The notes under the pieces are model-generated. The model was given only the letters and a program-made list of their open reading frames with translations, made no database searches and was not told where the DNA came from. A DNA stretch of 64,000 bases from Eubacterium sp. 14-2. Lineage in GTDB: Bacteria; Bacillota; Clostridia; Lachnospirales; Lachnospiraceae. Shown here one piece after another: positions 24,859 to 35,079 of this stretch. A program made the translations under genes and the position numbers. Where the stretch lies: NCBI RefSeq assembly GCF_000403845.2, contig NZ_KE159567.1:1978896-2042895 (forward strand), read 5' to 3'. Within the stretch, counting starts at the first letter, position 1. Each line of letters begins with the position of its first letter.

Positions 24859-26988
24859 CTAAAATAATGTATTAACATCCAGTATCAATGCCACTTCACC
24901 ATCTCCAAGAACAGTTGCACCGCTGATAATCTTGGTACTGTTGTTAATGTATTTGCCCAGGGATTTGATTACAATTTCCTGCTGGCCGTTCAGCTCATCT
25001 ACAATAAGTCCTGCAAATTTATCGCCCTTGCGGACAATAATCACTGTAAGGCTTTCCCGTTCTTCATCATCCGGCTCACAATCCAGCAACTGGTCCAGAC
25101 GAATCAGCGGAATTACCATGCCGCGAATATGTATCACTTCTTTTGCCTGAACAAACTTGATTTCGTCAGCCATAATTTCTTCAATAGTCTCAATGGAACC
25201 CAGAGAAATAGCATATTTTTCATTTCTCACTTCCACCATCAATGCCTGGATAATTGCCAGAGTCAGCGGAAGGCGTACCGTAAACTTGGAGCCTTCTCCC
25301 AGTATACTTTTCACTTCCACATCTCCGCCCAATGCTTCAATGTTGGATTTCACCACATCCAGACCCACACCGCGGCCGGATACGTCAGAAATCTGCTTTG
25401 CCATGGAAAAACTGGGCATAAACAGAAAATCTATGATTTCCTTCTGGCTCAGAGCCGCACCCTGTTCCGGTGTAATCAGTCCTCGTTCAATGGCTTTGCT
25501 CTTAACGCTTTCCGTGTCAATACCGTTACCGTCGTCGCTTACTTCGATAATAACATTATTTCCTTCCTGAAAAGCATTCAGATGAATAGATCCGCTTTCC
25601 GGTTTTCCTCTTTTTTTACGAAGCTCTGCGCTCTCTAACCCATGGTCTGCAGAATTACGCAGCAGATGCTGCAGAGGATCTCCAATCTGGTCCACCACGG
25701 TCCGGTCCAGTTCCGTATCTTCACCGGTCATATACAGTTCCATCTTCTTGTCCAGCTTTTTGGACAGATCCCGAATCATACGTGGGAACTTCTGAACAAC
25801 GCTTTCAATGGGTACCATACGCACTTTCATGACAGATTCATGAAGTCCTGTGGTAATGCGCTCCAAATATTCAATCTGTTCATGGAATGCCTGAGAATTG
25901 GAACCTCCCGTGGCTCCGTCGGAAGTGGAACCAATGGATACCAGCGAATTCTTGGCAATAATCAGCTCGCTGACCTGATTCATCAGTGCATCCAGCTTCT
26001 CAATATCCACACGAACCGTACGGTTGGTCACCGGCTTGCCGCCATTTTGCTTTTTGCCTGACTGAGCCGGAGCCTGTGGTTTGGTCTGAGCCGGAGCTGC
26101 TGCCGGTACCTGCGGGTTTTCCGCACTTTTGGCATTTTCCGCTTCTTTGGCTGCCGCTGCTTCCGCCTCTTCTTTTCTTGCTGCTGCGGCTGTCAGTTCT
26201 TTGTAAGCTACCTGCTCACCGATTACTTCTTCAATTTCAGAAACAGCCTTTGACACTTCTTTTATTTTATCCAGTTCTGTCTCACTGGCCAGATAAAAGC
26301 TGAAATCAAATCCAAATTTTTCATCTTCAATATCCTGAGAAGAGGGGTTATATGCAATGATATTTCCGAAATCTTCCACTGCTTTGAAAACCAGAAATGC
26401 TCTTGCAGCCTTGAGCAGACATTCCTCCTGAATATATACCGTGACGCCATAGAGTTTCATGCCCTTTTCTTCTGACACACGGAGTTCTTCCTTCTCCTTC
26501 TCGGAAAATTCCATGTCCATATATTTTTTCTGAAAACGGTCGCCGGAAGCTGCTTCCTTCGGCTTTTCCTCGACTTTTTCTTCTTTTACGGGAACCACGC
26601 CGGTTCCTGCCGCCAGAATATCATTCAGTTCCTGAATAATGGCTTCATTGTCGTCTGTTCCTTCTTCTGAACTTTCCTTTACATTTTCCAGATATGCGTC
26701 AATGGCATCCAGACACTGAAACAGAACATCCACCAGACTGCTGGTAACGTTCATATTGTTGCTGCGGACTTCCTGAAAAACATTCTCCATATCATGAGTC
26801 AGACGCTGCATACGTTTAAAGCCCATGGTGCCCGCCATTCCTTTCAGAGAATGAGCCGCACGGAAAATCTCATTAATGGTGTCCATATTTTCCGGATCTT
26901 TCTCAAGGCTCATGATACAGTCTGAAAGGTTCTGCAGATGTCCGTTTGTCTCATCAATAAAAATTTCAAGGTATTGGCTTACATCCAT
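24859..26988 (-). CDS. cheA: Chemotaxis histidine kinase CheA
   Basis: 709 aa. Autophosphorylates on histidine and passes phosphate to CheY and CheB. Domains in order: Hpt with H46 in FRAAHSLKGMAGTMGF, a CheY-binding P2-like domain, an Ala/Pro/Gln linker (about 270-320), the P3 dimerisation helices (LDALMNQVSELIIAKNSLV), the ATPase with NSADHGLE (N box), DDGNGID and GRGVGLDVVK, and a C-terminal CheW-like domain. The start is the ATG at 26986-26988, 1 bp after the cheB stop; an upstream start adds six residues. Confidence 0.97.
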   Translation of the reverse strand: MDVSQYLEIFIDETNGHLQNLSDCIMSLEKDPENMDTINEIFRAAHSLKGMAGTMGFKRMQRLTHDMENVFQEVRSNNMNVTSSLVDVLFQCLDAIDAYLENVKESSEEGTDDNEAIIQELNDILAAGTGVVPVKEEKVEEKPKEAASGDRFQKKYMDMEFSEKEKEELRVSEEKGMKLYGVTVYIQEECLLKAARAFLVFKAVEDFGNIIAYNPSSQDIEDEKFGFDFSFYLASETELDKIKEVSKAVSEIEEVIGEQVAYKELTAAAARKEEAEAAAAKEAENAKSAENPQVPAAAPAQTKPQAPAQSGKKQNGGKPVTNRTVRVDIEKLDALMNQVSELIIAKNSLVSIGSTSDGATGGSNSQAFHEQIEYLERITTGLHESVMKVRMVPIESVVQKFPRMIRDLSKKLDKKMELYMTGEDTELDRTVVDQIGDPLQHLLRNSADHGLESAELRKKRGKPESGSIHLNAFQEGNNVIIEVSDDGNGIDTESVKSKAIERGLITPEQGAALSQKEIIDFLFMPSFSMAKQISDVSGRGVGLDVVKSNIEALGGDVEVKSILGEGSKFTVRLPLTLAIIQALMVEVRNEKYAISLGSIETIEEIMADEIKFVQAKEVIHIRGMVIPLIRLDQLLDCEPDDEERESLTVIIVRKGDKFAGLIVDELNGQQEIVIKSLGKYINNSTKIISGATVLGDGEVALILDVNTLF

Positions 26989-26989
26989 A

Positions 26990-28069
26990 CTACTGTACCC
27001 CCACATTCTTTATTATCGTTTGTGCAACTTCTGTCAAGGGAACTACTTCATCTACAGCGCCGGCCTCGGCAATTGCTTTGGGCATTCCATATACCACACA
27101 GGACTGGGCATCCTGGGCAATTACATGAATATTTTTCTTCTGTTTCAGGGAAAGGATTCCTCCGGTTCCGTCTGCTCCCATACCGGTAAGCACCACGCAG
27201 ACAATCTCATCGTATCCGCTGGTACGGAGCGATTCATAGGTTACATTTGCACAGGGGCGCAGCCCTCCGATAGGCGGCTGGTCATTCAGACGAACCACAT
27301 GAGAACCATCCGGTTTCTTCTGAATCTCCATGTGCTTTCCTCCGGGTGCCACATAAACACACCCTTTCTCCAGAACATCTCCCTCTTTTGCTTCCTTTAC
27401 CTCAATTTTGCTGACATCATTGAGACGTTCCGCCATGGATCTTGTAAATCCCACGGGCATGTGCTGAACCAGCACCATGGGAGCAGCCATGTTTTCCGGC
27501 AGATAGGGAATCACACTCTGAAGTGCCTTGGGGCCTCCGGTAGAACATGCCAGGGCCACCAGCCTGTTTCTTCCTTTTCCAACCGGCTTTTTTGGAATCT
27601 GAACGGTTTTTACCGGTGCCGGCTTCTCCTCCGGCCTGGAAGCCACACCGAGAGCATTCCTGGCATTATCAGATCTGATAACTGCTTTCAGAACCTTCAG
27701 CAGACTTCCTTTAAATTCTTCTCCCTTTGCTTCAATGATATTACATGGCTTGGTAACAAAATCAATGGCGCCCAGTTCCATGGCCCGGATGGTCACATCC
27801 GCATCCTTAACGGTCAGGGTACTTACCATAATAACAGTAGCATCAATTTTGTCCTGCTGTAGTTTTTCCAGTAATTCCAGACCATCCATCCGGGGCATAT
27901 TTACATCCAGAATCACAGCATCGTAGCCGGTGGTTTTCAATCGTTCATATGCCTCCAGGCCGTCTCGGCAGACATCCGTTGCCTGAAATGTACTTTCTGT
28001 GTTAATTATATCACAGATGAGCCTTCTCATAAGTGCAGAGTCATCAACCACTAAAATATTTTTTTTCAT
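26990..28069 (-). CDS. cheB: Chemotaxis protein-glutamate methylesterase CheB
   Basis: 359 aa. Demethylates receptors after phosphorylation by CheA. The receiver domain has the acid pair in VVDDSALMRR, phospho-acceptor D55 in VILDVNMPRMDG and K107. The C-terminal esterase has the triad S176 (ACSTGGP), H203 (VQHMPVGF) and D300 (GMGADGTGG). The start is the ATG at 28067-28069 behind AAGGA. The partner methyltransferase gene cheR is not in this window, so it must be elsewhere. Confidence 0.97.
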   Translation of the reverse strand: MKKNILVVDDSALMRRLICDIINTESTFQATDVCRDGLEAYERLKTTGYDAVILDVNMPRMDGLELLEKLQQDKIDATVIMVSTLTVKDADVTIRAMELGAIDFVTKPCNIIEAKGEEFKGSLLKVLKAVIRSDNARNALGVASRPEEKPAPVKTVQIPKKPVGKGRNRLVALACSTGGPKALQSVIPYLPENMAAPMVLVQHMPVGFTRSMAERLNDVSKIEVKEAKEGDVLEKGCVYVAPGGKHMEIQKKPDGSHVVRLNDQPPIGGLRPCANVTYESLRTSGYDEIVCVVLTGMGADGTGGILSLKQKKNIHVIAQDAQSCVVYGMPKAIAEAGAVDEVVPLTEVAQTIIKNVGVQ

Positions 28070-28073
28070 AACA

Positions 28074-28814
28074 TCATCCTTTTTGTCTTCTTCTTCGTTC
28101 CTGTTCAAAAATATATTTAATAATTATTTCTCGCTCTTTTTGATTCCGCATCAGAAAATTGATACGATACTCATACTTCTTTTCTTTGTTTCCGGATTCG
28201 ATTTCCTGACACAGCAGGACTTTTCCAACGATTTCCAGAAGATAATTCATACTTTCACTTTCCAGCCGAAGAGAAAGAAACAGGTAATCCCCTTTATTTC
28301 CCGGCATTTTTCCTATAAATCTGAGACCTCCTCCGCTGATATCCACTGCAATGGCTTCCCGTGCAAGGTCTTCCGGATAATTTAGTCTATGATGTTCTTT
28401 TAATTCCGTGATATTCTCTGTTTCCGCTTCCTCATCCGTAATCATCATGTACTGCATATCCATTGCACATTCAAAACGGTAGTATTCCCGTCTCTGAAAT
28501 TTCTCCAGAGGGCTTCTGGGCTCTACAAGCATCAGATAGAGATTTTCCCGAACATAACGGTTTTTAATATGTGCCACACAGCGATACATGCCCGCCCTGG
28601 CATAGAAGAGAAATTCCAGCCGGACGCCGCCGGGCGGGGCCTGGGTTTTTCCCTCTCTTATGGGAACCAGCATCTCAAAAAAACCATCGTCCCGTACATT
28701 TTCCACAATGCTGTGATATACAGGAGGCTGTTCCCCCAGCTTTTTTCCCTGTTCTACCTGCTGTAAAATTCGAATTTCAACTTTATCTCCTGGTCTGACA
28801 ATATTAGAATTCAT
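28074..28814 (-). CDS. PilZ-domain c-di-GMP receptor (YcgR/YpfA-like)
   Basis: 246 aa. An N-terminal YcgR-type domain (about 1-95) precedes a PilZ domain with the c-di-GMP-binding RxxxR motif (R109, R113 in RREYYR) and D158-x-S160-x-x-G163 (DISGGG). Such proteins bind the flagellar motor and slow rotation when c-di-GMP is high. The position inside the fla/che operon between flhG and cheB supports a motor brake role. The start is the ATG at 28812-28814 behind AGAGGTG. Confidence 0.88.
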   Translation of the reverse strand: MNSNIVRPGDKVEIRILQQVEQGKKLGEQPPVYHSIVENVRDDGFFEMLVPIREGKTQAPPGGVRLEFLFYARAGMYRCVAHIKNRYVRENLYLMLVEPRSPLEKFQRREYYRFECAMDMQYMMITDEEAETENITELKEHHRLNYPEDLAREAIAVDISGGGLRFIGKMPGNKGDYLFLSLRLESESMNYLLEIVGKVLLCQEIESGNKEKKYEYRINFLMRNQKEREIIIKYIFEQERRRRQKG

Positions 28815-28837
28815 GATGCACCTCTGACTCAACTTTT

Positions 28838-29719
28838 TTATGCCTGGCTCTTTTTATAAATAAAACGTGAAAACAACTGCATAATTCCTCTTTTTTCATG
28901 GAGAGGGGCTGTGGTTCCTTCCAGAAGATTACCGGTCAGCACTTCAAATGCTCTGGTAGATTTCGCATCCGGATAAAGAATACTTACCGGCTGTTGCTGA
29001 CGAACTGCTTTTTCCATGGCTCCGTCCTGTGGAATCATCCCCAGATATTCCAGATTTCCTTTTAAAAACTGTCCTACCACTGCATTCAGCTTTTCATAAA
29101 TTCCCGTACCTTCTTCTTCTGAGACTACCCGGTTGGAAATAACCTTTATTTTAGTCTGCGCCTGGCGAAATTCAGGATTACGATGTAAAGCCTTCAGCAG
29201 AGAATAGGCATCTGTCAGGGAACTGGGTTCGGAAGTGGCGAGAAGCAGCACCTCCGGGCTGGCCATAACAAATTCCAGTACATGATCTGAAATTCCGGCC
29301 CCGGTATCAATCATTATAATGTCTGCCAGTTCATCCAGCTCTGACAGATTCCGTACCAGAAATTTCAGCTGATCTTTGGACAGGTTATTTACACCTGTGA
29401 TACCGGAACCTCCTGATATAAACCCAATATCCAGAGGTCCGGGTGTAATAATTTCCTGTATGGTCTTTCCCCGATAAATCAAATCACTTAAATTATATTT
29501 GGGAATGGCTCCGAACATGATTTCAACATTTGCAAGCCCCAGATCCGCATCAAAAATAATAACTTTTTTTCCCTGCTTCTGCATCTGAACTGCCAGGTTT
29601 ACCGCCACGTTCGACTTCCCTACCCCGCCTTTCCCGCTGGTTACTGCAAAAATACGAGCTTTACGGGTGGACTGCTGATTCTTTTTTACAATATTTCTTA
29701 ACTGCTCCGCCTGGTCCAT
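28838..29719 (-). CDS. flhG: Flagellar number regulator FlhG (MinD-like ATPase)
   Basis: 293 aa. A ParA/MinD-type ATPase that controls flagellar number and placement together with FlhF. The deviant Walker A is SGKGGVGKSN (28-37), followed by FDADLGLANVEIMFG and IMIDTGAGIS (Walker B). The N-terminal QAEQLRNIV is the helix through which FlhG stimulates the FlhF GTPase. The C-terminal amphipathic membrane helix is likely in MQLFSRFIYKK. The start is the ATG at 29717-29719 behind GGAGG, adjacent to the flhF stop; a TTG 15 bp upstream is less likely. Confidence 0.95.
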   Translation of the reverse strand: MDQAEQLRNIVKKNQQSTRKARIFAVTSGKGGVGKSNVAVNLAVQMQKQGKKVIIFDADLGLANVEIMFGAIPKYNLSDLIYRGKTIQEIITPGPLDIGFISGGSGITGVNNLSKDQLKFLVRNLSELDELADIIMIDTGAGISDHVLEFVMASPEVLLLATSEPSSLTDAYSLLKALHRNPEFRQAQTKIKVISNRVVSEEEGTGIYEKLNAVVGQFLKGNLEYLGMIPQDGAMEKAVRQQQPVSILYPDAKSTRAFEVLTGNLLEGTTAPLHEKRGIMQLFSRFIYKKSQA

Positions 29720-29720
29720 G

Positions 29721-31097
29721 TCATTTTCCTCCAAGCAGAAGTTTTACAATTTTCTGCGTATTAAAAACTTCTATATCTTCCGGAACATTCTGTCCGTATG
29801 TGGAATAGGATAAATCCGCTCCCGTATACAGTTTCATATTCAGAATATTTCCGAGACAACTTGTTTCATCCAGTTTGGTAAAAATTAATTTAAAATGAAA
29901 ATTCTCTTTATATACGTCTGCTATATCAAGCAAATCCCGGTATTTGGTGGTAGCGCTCAGCACCAGATACGTCTCTTTCTGATATTCCCCCGGTATTCTG
30001 TCAATAAGCTGCCTTGTTTCATTCCGCTGTTCCGCATTTTTATGGGAAAATCCTGCAGTATCCACAAGTACCAGATCATATTCCTCGGAATTTCTCAGTT
30101 TTTCATTCAGTTCCTCGGAAGAATACACAATATCCAACGGAGTATCCAGAATATTTGCATAGGTACGAAGCTGTTCTGCTGCGGCAATTCGATAGGTATC
30201 CGCTGTCAGCAGAGCTACTTTCTTCCCTTTTTCCATTTTAAACCGCGATGCTATTTTCGCAATGGTGGTGGTTTTCCCCACCCCTGTAGGTCCGATAAAA
30301 AACACTACCTTCGGTTTTCGCCCGGACAGTTCAATGGGCTGGGGCTGTCCGAATTTCAGAATCATTTTCTGATAGATACTGGACAGTATCAGATCCACAC
30401 TGGCCCCGCCTTTCATTACCTTTTCTACTTCATCCATAATCTGATTTACATATTTTTCATCTACTTCATTATCCAGCAGAATGCTGTAAATCATCTTGAT
30501 AAACTTAAAATTCTCATCCACCGGCACCTCTTTGGGGAGTTCTTTTTCCGGTTCCGGCGCCAGTTTTTTTTCCAGAAGAGACTGCAGACTCTCCAGTTTC
30601 TCTTCCAGATTATTTTCCATGGCATTTTCTTTTTTCTTTTCTTCCGATTCCGGCGTTCCCATGGAAGAAGCCCAGGTATTTTCCACTTTTGCAAACACTT
30701 CCTTTAATGGTTCCGGCTTCGGTATGGGAATGGGTTCATCTGCCGCAATATTGATATTTCCGGGAGCTGAAACCGGCACAGGGCCGGAAGGCCTCGGAGA
30801 TATGGGCGGCTGAGATACGGGCACTCCGGAAGGCACAGCAGATATTGAAGATATGGGAGATACCGGAGACGCGGGCACAGGAGCAGCCGAAGGCATATGT
30901 GCGGGAATTCTGGCTCCTGCCTGCTGATCTTCTTCTATGGCTGCCGTCACTTCATATAAAGGGGTCTTGAAAGAACGCAGAAACCCTTTCGGCTTTATCT
31001 CTTTTACATTCATAATCACTGTCTGAGGGCCGAATTCTTCCCTCGCCTTTGCAGTGGCTTCTTCTTCTGTTCTCCCCTGAAATTTCTTTATCGTCAT
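29721..31097 (-). CDS. flhF: Flagellar SRP-like GTPase FlhF
   Basis: 458 aa. Positions new flagella and recruits early basal-body proteins. It begins MTIKKFQGRTEEEATAKARE as in FlhF (the B domain), followed by a long Pro/Ser/Ile linker (about 65-160). An N domain and the G domain come next, with G1 motif GPTGVGKT (269-276), TADTYRIAAAEQL and VDTAGFSHKN. The SRP-type signature TKLDET is present. The start overlaps the flhA stop by 4 nt (ATGA). Confidence 0.96.
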   Translation of the reverse strand: MTIKKFQGRTEEEATAKAREEFGPQTVIMNVKEIKPKGFLRSFKTPLYEVTAAIEEDQQAGARIPAHMPSAAPVPASPVSPISSISAVPSGVPVSQPPISPRPSGPVPVSAPGNINIAADEPIPIPKPEPLKEVFAKVENTWASSMGTPESEEKKKENAMENNLEEKLESLQSLLEKKLAPEPEKELPKEVPVDENFKFIKMIYSILLDNEVDEKYVNQIMDEVEKVMKGGASVDLILSSIYQKMILKFGQPQPIELSGRKPKVVFFIGPTGVGKTTTIAKIASRFKMEKGKKVALLTADTYRIAAAEQLRTYANILDTPLDIVYSSEELNEKLRNSEEYDLVLVDTAGFSHKNAEQRNETRQLIDRIPGEYQKETYLVLSATTKYRDLLDIADVYKENFHFKLIFTKLDETSCLGNILNMKLYTGADLSYSTYGQNVPEDIEVFNTQKIVKLLLGGK

Positions 31098-33130
31098 GAA
31101 AGGCTCACCATCCCTACTGATTGTAATTCTATATTAGATTCCACTTCATTATAGGAAACCACAATTAAGTCTCTGAAGTAATCTTCTGTCAGTTTCTTAA
31201 AATACATACGCACAATGGGCGATGTTATGATAATTGCATTCTTTCCAAGATTCTCCAGTTTGGCCGTCTCCGTCTCCAAAGACGCCATAATGGCTTTTGT
31301 CTTTTCCGGGTCCAGAGTCAGATATGCTCCCTGTTCCGTCTGTTTTACAGCGCCCATAATTTCCTGCTCCAGATTTGGATCCAGTGTAATCACGCTGGTC
31401 ACTTCATTAGCCGGGAAATATTTACTGGAAATCGCCCGCTTCAGGCTCTGTCTTGCATATTCCGTCAGTACATCCGTATCACGGGTAGTGGCCGCATGGT
31501 CTGCCATGGTTTCAAAAATAGTAAGCAGATCCCGGATAGAAATACCTTCCCGCAGCAGATTCTGAAGAACTTTCTGAATCTCTCCCACGCCCAGCAGTTT
31601 GGGTATCAGCTCGTCCACAAGAGTCGGATTGGTTTCTTTGATATTATTGACAAGATTCTGTACATCCTGTCTGGACAGCAGTTCATCAATGTGCAGCCGG
31701 ATTACTTCCGTCAGATGAGTTGCAATAATGGAAGGAGGATCTACTACCGTATAACCCAGACTCTCCGCCCGCTCTCTCTGGCTCTCTGTAATCCACAGCG
31801 CCGGCAGATGGAAGGAAGGTTCAAAAGTGGGAATACCGGAAATCTCTTCCTCTACAAATCCCGGATTCATGGCCATATAATGGTCAAAGAGAATTTCTCC
31901 TTCTGTCACCTGAATACCTTTGATTTTAATAATGTACTGATTGGGATTTAACTGGATATTATCTCTGAGACGGATAATAGGTACCACTGTACCAAGCTCC
32001 AGAGCAATCTGCCTTCGGATCATAACCACACGATCCAGCAGGTCGCCTCCCTGATTTACATCAGCCAGAGGAATAATACCATATCCAAACTCCAGCTCGA
32101 TGGGATCCACCTGGAGAAGGGATACCACATTTTCCGGCCGGCGTATTTCCTCCGCCTGTTCTTCCGCCATATCCACTTCTTCCTCAATGGCTTCCATTCC
32201 CAGACTTGTATCCATATTTCTGGCTGCAATCAGAAAAGCAATTCCAAAGGGAAGAAACAGTCTCCAGTCCAGAGGAGTTACAATACCCAGGAAAATCAAT
32301 ACCGCACCTACAATATACAGTACCTTTGGGATGCCAAATAACTGATGAATCAGCGTATCTCCGAAATCTGCTTCTTTGGAAGCCTTTGTAACCAGAATAC
32401 CGGTTGCCAGAGAAATCAGCAGAGAAGGAATCTGACTCACCAGACCGTCACCGATGGTCAGAACTCCGTATTCATTCAGAGCATCACCGATGGTCATACC
32501 CTGGCGGAGCATTCCCATGGCAATTCCGCCCACCAGGTTAATCAGGGTAATCAGAATACCTACATTCGCATCTCCCTTCACGTACTTGGTAGCACCATCC
32601 ATGGCTCCGAAAAAGCTGGATTCCTGCTGTATCTTATCCCGTCGTTCCAGCGCCTGTTTTTCGCTTATCACGCCTGTATTCAAATCCGCATCAATCGCCA
32701 TCTGTTTACCTGGCATGGCGTCCAGAGTAAATCTTGCTGTTACTTCTGACACACGTTCAGAACCCTTGTTGATTACTATCAACTGAATCAAAATCATAAC
32801 CACAAAAATAATTGCGCCGATAATGAAATCGCTTCCACCTACGAACTGGCCGAAGGTACGCACAACATTACCCGGATCTCCTGTGGTTAAAATAAGACGT
32901 GTGGAAGAAACGTTCAGTGAAATACGGAAAAGGGTCGTGAACAAAAGGAGGGTTGGAAAAAAGGACATGTCCAGCACTTCTTTTACAAAAAGGGCATTCA
33001 TCAGTATTACCAATGCTATGGATATATTAAATGCCAGCATGATATCCAATAAAATAGAGGGAATCGGCACGATAAAAAATATAATTGCAACCAGCAAATA
33101 CAGTGCAACTCCCATATCAGCTTTCTTCAT
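31094..33130 (-). CDS. flhA: Flagellar export gate protein FlhA
   Basis: 678 aa. Forms the nonameric export gate with FlhB below FliPQR. Eight membrane segments lie in the first 330 residues, starting VALYLLVAIIFFIVPIPSIL, and include the signature RISLNVSSTRLIL and GDANVGILITLINLVGG. The cytosolic C-terminal domain ends with IIITSPIVRMYFKKLTED and binds chaperone-substrate complexes. The ribosome site GAAAGGAG precedes the ATG, 23 bp after flhB. Confidence 0.98.
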   Translation of the reverse strand: MKKADMGVALYLLVAIIFFIVPIPSILLDIMLAFNISIALVILMNALFVKEVLDMSFFPTLLLFTTLFRISLNVSSTRLILTTGDPGNVVRTFGQFVGGSDFIIGAIIFVVMILIQLIVINKGSERVSEVTARFTLDAMPGKQMAIDADLNTGVISEKQALERRDKIQQESSFFGAMDGATKYVKGDANVGILITLINLVGGIAMGMLRQGMTIGDALNEYGVLTIGDGLVSQIPSLLISLATGILVTKASKEADFGDTLIHQLFGIPKVLYIVGAVLIFLGIVTPLDWRLFLPFGIAFLIAARNMDTSLGMEAIEEEVDMAEEQAEEIRRPENVVSLLQVDPIELEFGYGIIPLADVNQGGDLLDRVVMIRRQIALELGTVVPIIRLRDNIQLNPNQYIIKIKGIQVTEGEILFDHYMAMNPGFVEEEISGIPTFEPSFHLPALWITESQRERAESLGYTVVDPPSIIATHLTEVIRLHIDELLSRQDVQNLVNNIKETNPTLVDELIPKLLGVGEIQKVLQNLLREGISIRDLLTIFETMADHAATTRDTDVLTEYARQSLKRAISSKYFPANEVTSVITLDPNLEQEIMGAVKQTEQGAYLTLDPEKTKAIMASLETETAKLENLGKNAIIITSPIVRMYFKKLTEDYFRDLIVVSYNEVESNIELQSVGMVSLS

Positions 33131-33153
33131 GCTGTTTTCTCCTTTCGTCTCAT

Positions 33154-34260
33154 TTATCTATTCTCTCTCAGACTGTAAACAAAGGCCAGAACCTCAGCCA
33201 CTGCCTGATACAATTCCGGCGGAACCTCTTCGCCAACGTCCACATTGGCATAAAGCATCCGCGCCAGAGGCTTGTTTTCCACAATTTCTATCTGATGTTC
33301 CCTGGCCGCATCTTTAATTCTCATGGCAAGGTAATCCTCTCCTTTGGCCACAACGACAGGTGCGGAATACTGGCTGGCATCGTACCGGATTGCCACCGCA
33401 TAATGGGTGGGATTGGTAATTACCACGTCAGCATTGGGCAGATTCTGCATCATACGACGCTGGGAGGCTTCCCTCATTCTGGAACGCTGGCGTCCCTTAA
33501 TTTCCGGATTTCCCTCCGTATTTTTATACTCATCTTTTACTTCCTGCTTGGTCATCTTCATATCTTCTTTAAATTTATGCTTCTGATAAATCCAGTCAGC
33601 AATTCCAACCAGCAGATACACCAGACTGATTTTCAGCCCGGCGTCAATCACAATGGTTCCCACCAGCAGAATTACCTGCATCAGCGGGATATCATACAAC
33701 AGAAACAGTTCATTCTGATGATCTTTGATAGCTGAATAAGCCACATAGGCAATCAATGTCACCTTTACTATGGATTTCAACAGCTCAAACAGAGAATCCT
33801 TGGAAATAATCCGTTTAACCCCGTTGAGGGGATTTAATTTACTGAACTTGGGACGCATGGGCTTTGTAGTTACCTTCCATCCCACCTGAAAAATATTACT
33901 GACAAGTGCAACCGTAAATCCTATGGCAAACACAGGAGCCAGTATTTTCACAATTACCAAAATAGTATTATTGATAATCACAGAAGCGGCATAGGCCGAC
34001 ATACCGCCGATACTGTCGTTAATCACATCCGGAATCTTATTATAATACACATAAAAATTACGGAACAGACTTTCTCCAATAGAGGAGATAAATACTTTCA
34101 GCATTAAAAATAACGCAATCAGGCTTAAAGCGCTGTTCAGCTCCTGGCTCTTGGCCACCTGTCCTTCATTTCTGGCATCCTGCAGTTTTTTGGCTGTGGC
34201 AGGCTCTGTCTTTTCCCCGCCATTTCCGTCTTTTGCAAACCACTGGAGGTCATATTCCAT
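33154..34260 (-). CDS. flhB: Flagellar export switch protein FlhB
   Basis: 368 aa. Changes export specificity from hook to filament after autocleavage. It begins MEYDLQWFAKDGNGGEKTEP and contains the cytosolic NPTH self-cleavage motif (ITNPTHYAVAI) and four membrane segments before it. The start is chosen at the ATG at 34258-34260 because this is the usual family N-terminus. The ribosome site for it is poor, and in-frame GTG (VRDEFCFL...) and TTG codons upstream, the latter overlapping fliR, are alternatives, so the start is uncertain. Confidence 0.95.
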   Translation of the reverse strand: MEYDLQWFAKDGNGGEKTEPATAKKLQDARNEGQVAKSQELNSALSLIALFLMLKVFISSIGESLFRNFYVYYNKIPDVINDSIGGMSAYAASVIINNTILVIVKILAPVFAIGFTVALVSNIFQVGWKVTTKPMRPKFSKLNPLNGVKRIISKDSLFELLKSIVKVTLIAYVAYSAIKDHQNELFLLYDIPLMQVILLVGTIVIDAGLKISLVYLLVGIADWIYQKHKFKEDMKMTKQEVKDEYKNTEGNPEIKGRQRSRMREASQRRMMQNLPNADVVITNPTHYAVAIRYDASQYSAPVVVAKGEDYLAMRIKDAAREHQIEIVENKPLARMLYANVDVGEEVPPELYQAVAEVLAFVYSLRENR

Positions 34261-34285
34261 CAAAAAACAGAATTCATCTCTCACG

Positions 34286-35068
34286 CTAATACATTCCTTC
34301 AACTACAGAAACAATCATTCTCTTCATTTCTCTGAATATAAAATTCGATATATCCGGCAGCAGTATAATTGTTACAAACAAAACAGAAAACCCGATTAAA
34401 ACCTTCAGCTGCATTCCCACCGCAAACATATTCATCTGAGGCGCCACCTTTGCCATAACCCCCAGAATACAGTTGAGAATCATACTGGTGGCAAAAACGG
34501 GAAGAACAATGCGGAATCCGATTACCATCAAATCCGCAATATACATGCTCATAGTGCTCATCAGATGCTCCCAGTCAAAAACTGTTCCATTCACAGGAAT
34601 CAGCTGATAGGTATCAATCAGCGCCCGCAGAATATAATGATGCATGTCTGTAATAATCAGCAGCAGCATGATAAAATAGTTATACATGGTTCCGGTAAGA
34701 CCTGACTGTGTACGGGTCATGGGATCATAAATATTTGCCATTGCAAGGCCGATCTCCATATCAATAACTTTACCTGAAAACACAATAATGGAATTACAAA
34801 TGTTTGCTGCAAATCCAATAAGCAATCCTGTAATTCCTTCCCTCAGTACGATGATGGCGAATTCGATTGTTCCGGAATATTCCAGAGACTCTTTCGGCAG
34901 TATCGCCTGATACAAAATTAATGCCAGAAACGCCGAAAGTCCGATTTTCACCCGGCCTGGGGTATTATTCATTCCAAAAAACGGAGCAACAAAGACAAAT
35001 GATGCAACCCTTACCAATATCATCAGAAAATATTCAAATGTATATACTGTAAACAAATAGTTTATCAT
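34286..35068 (-). CDS. fliR: Flagellar export pore protein FliR
   Basis: 260 aa, mostly hydrophobic. Part of the FliP5-FliQ4-FliR1 export pore. Family features: MINYLFTVYTFEYFLMILVR at the start, APFFGMNNTPGRVKIGLSAF, LREGITGLLIGFAANI and DMEIGLAMANIYDPMT. Six membrane segments are expected. It lies 11 bp after fliQ. Confidence 0.97.
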   Translation of the reverse strand: MINYLFTVYTFEYFLMILVRVASFVFVAPFFGMNNTPGRVKIGLSAFLALILYQAILPKESLEYSGTIEFAIIVLREGITGLLIGFAANICNSIIVFSGKVIDMEIGLAMANIYDPMTRTQSGLTGTMYNYFIMLLLIITDMHHYILRALIDTYQLIPVNGTVFDWEHLMSTMSMYIADLMVIGFRIVLPVFATSMILNCILGVMAKVAPQMNMFAVGMQLKVLIGFSVLFVTIILLPDISNFIFREMKRMIVSVVEGMY

Positions 35069-35079
35069 ACTGTCTCAAC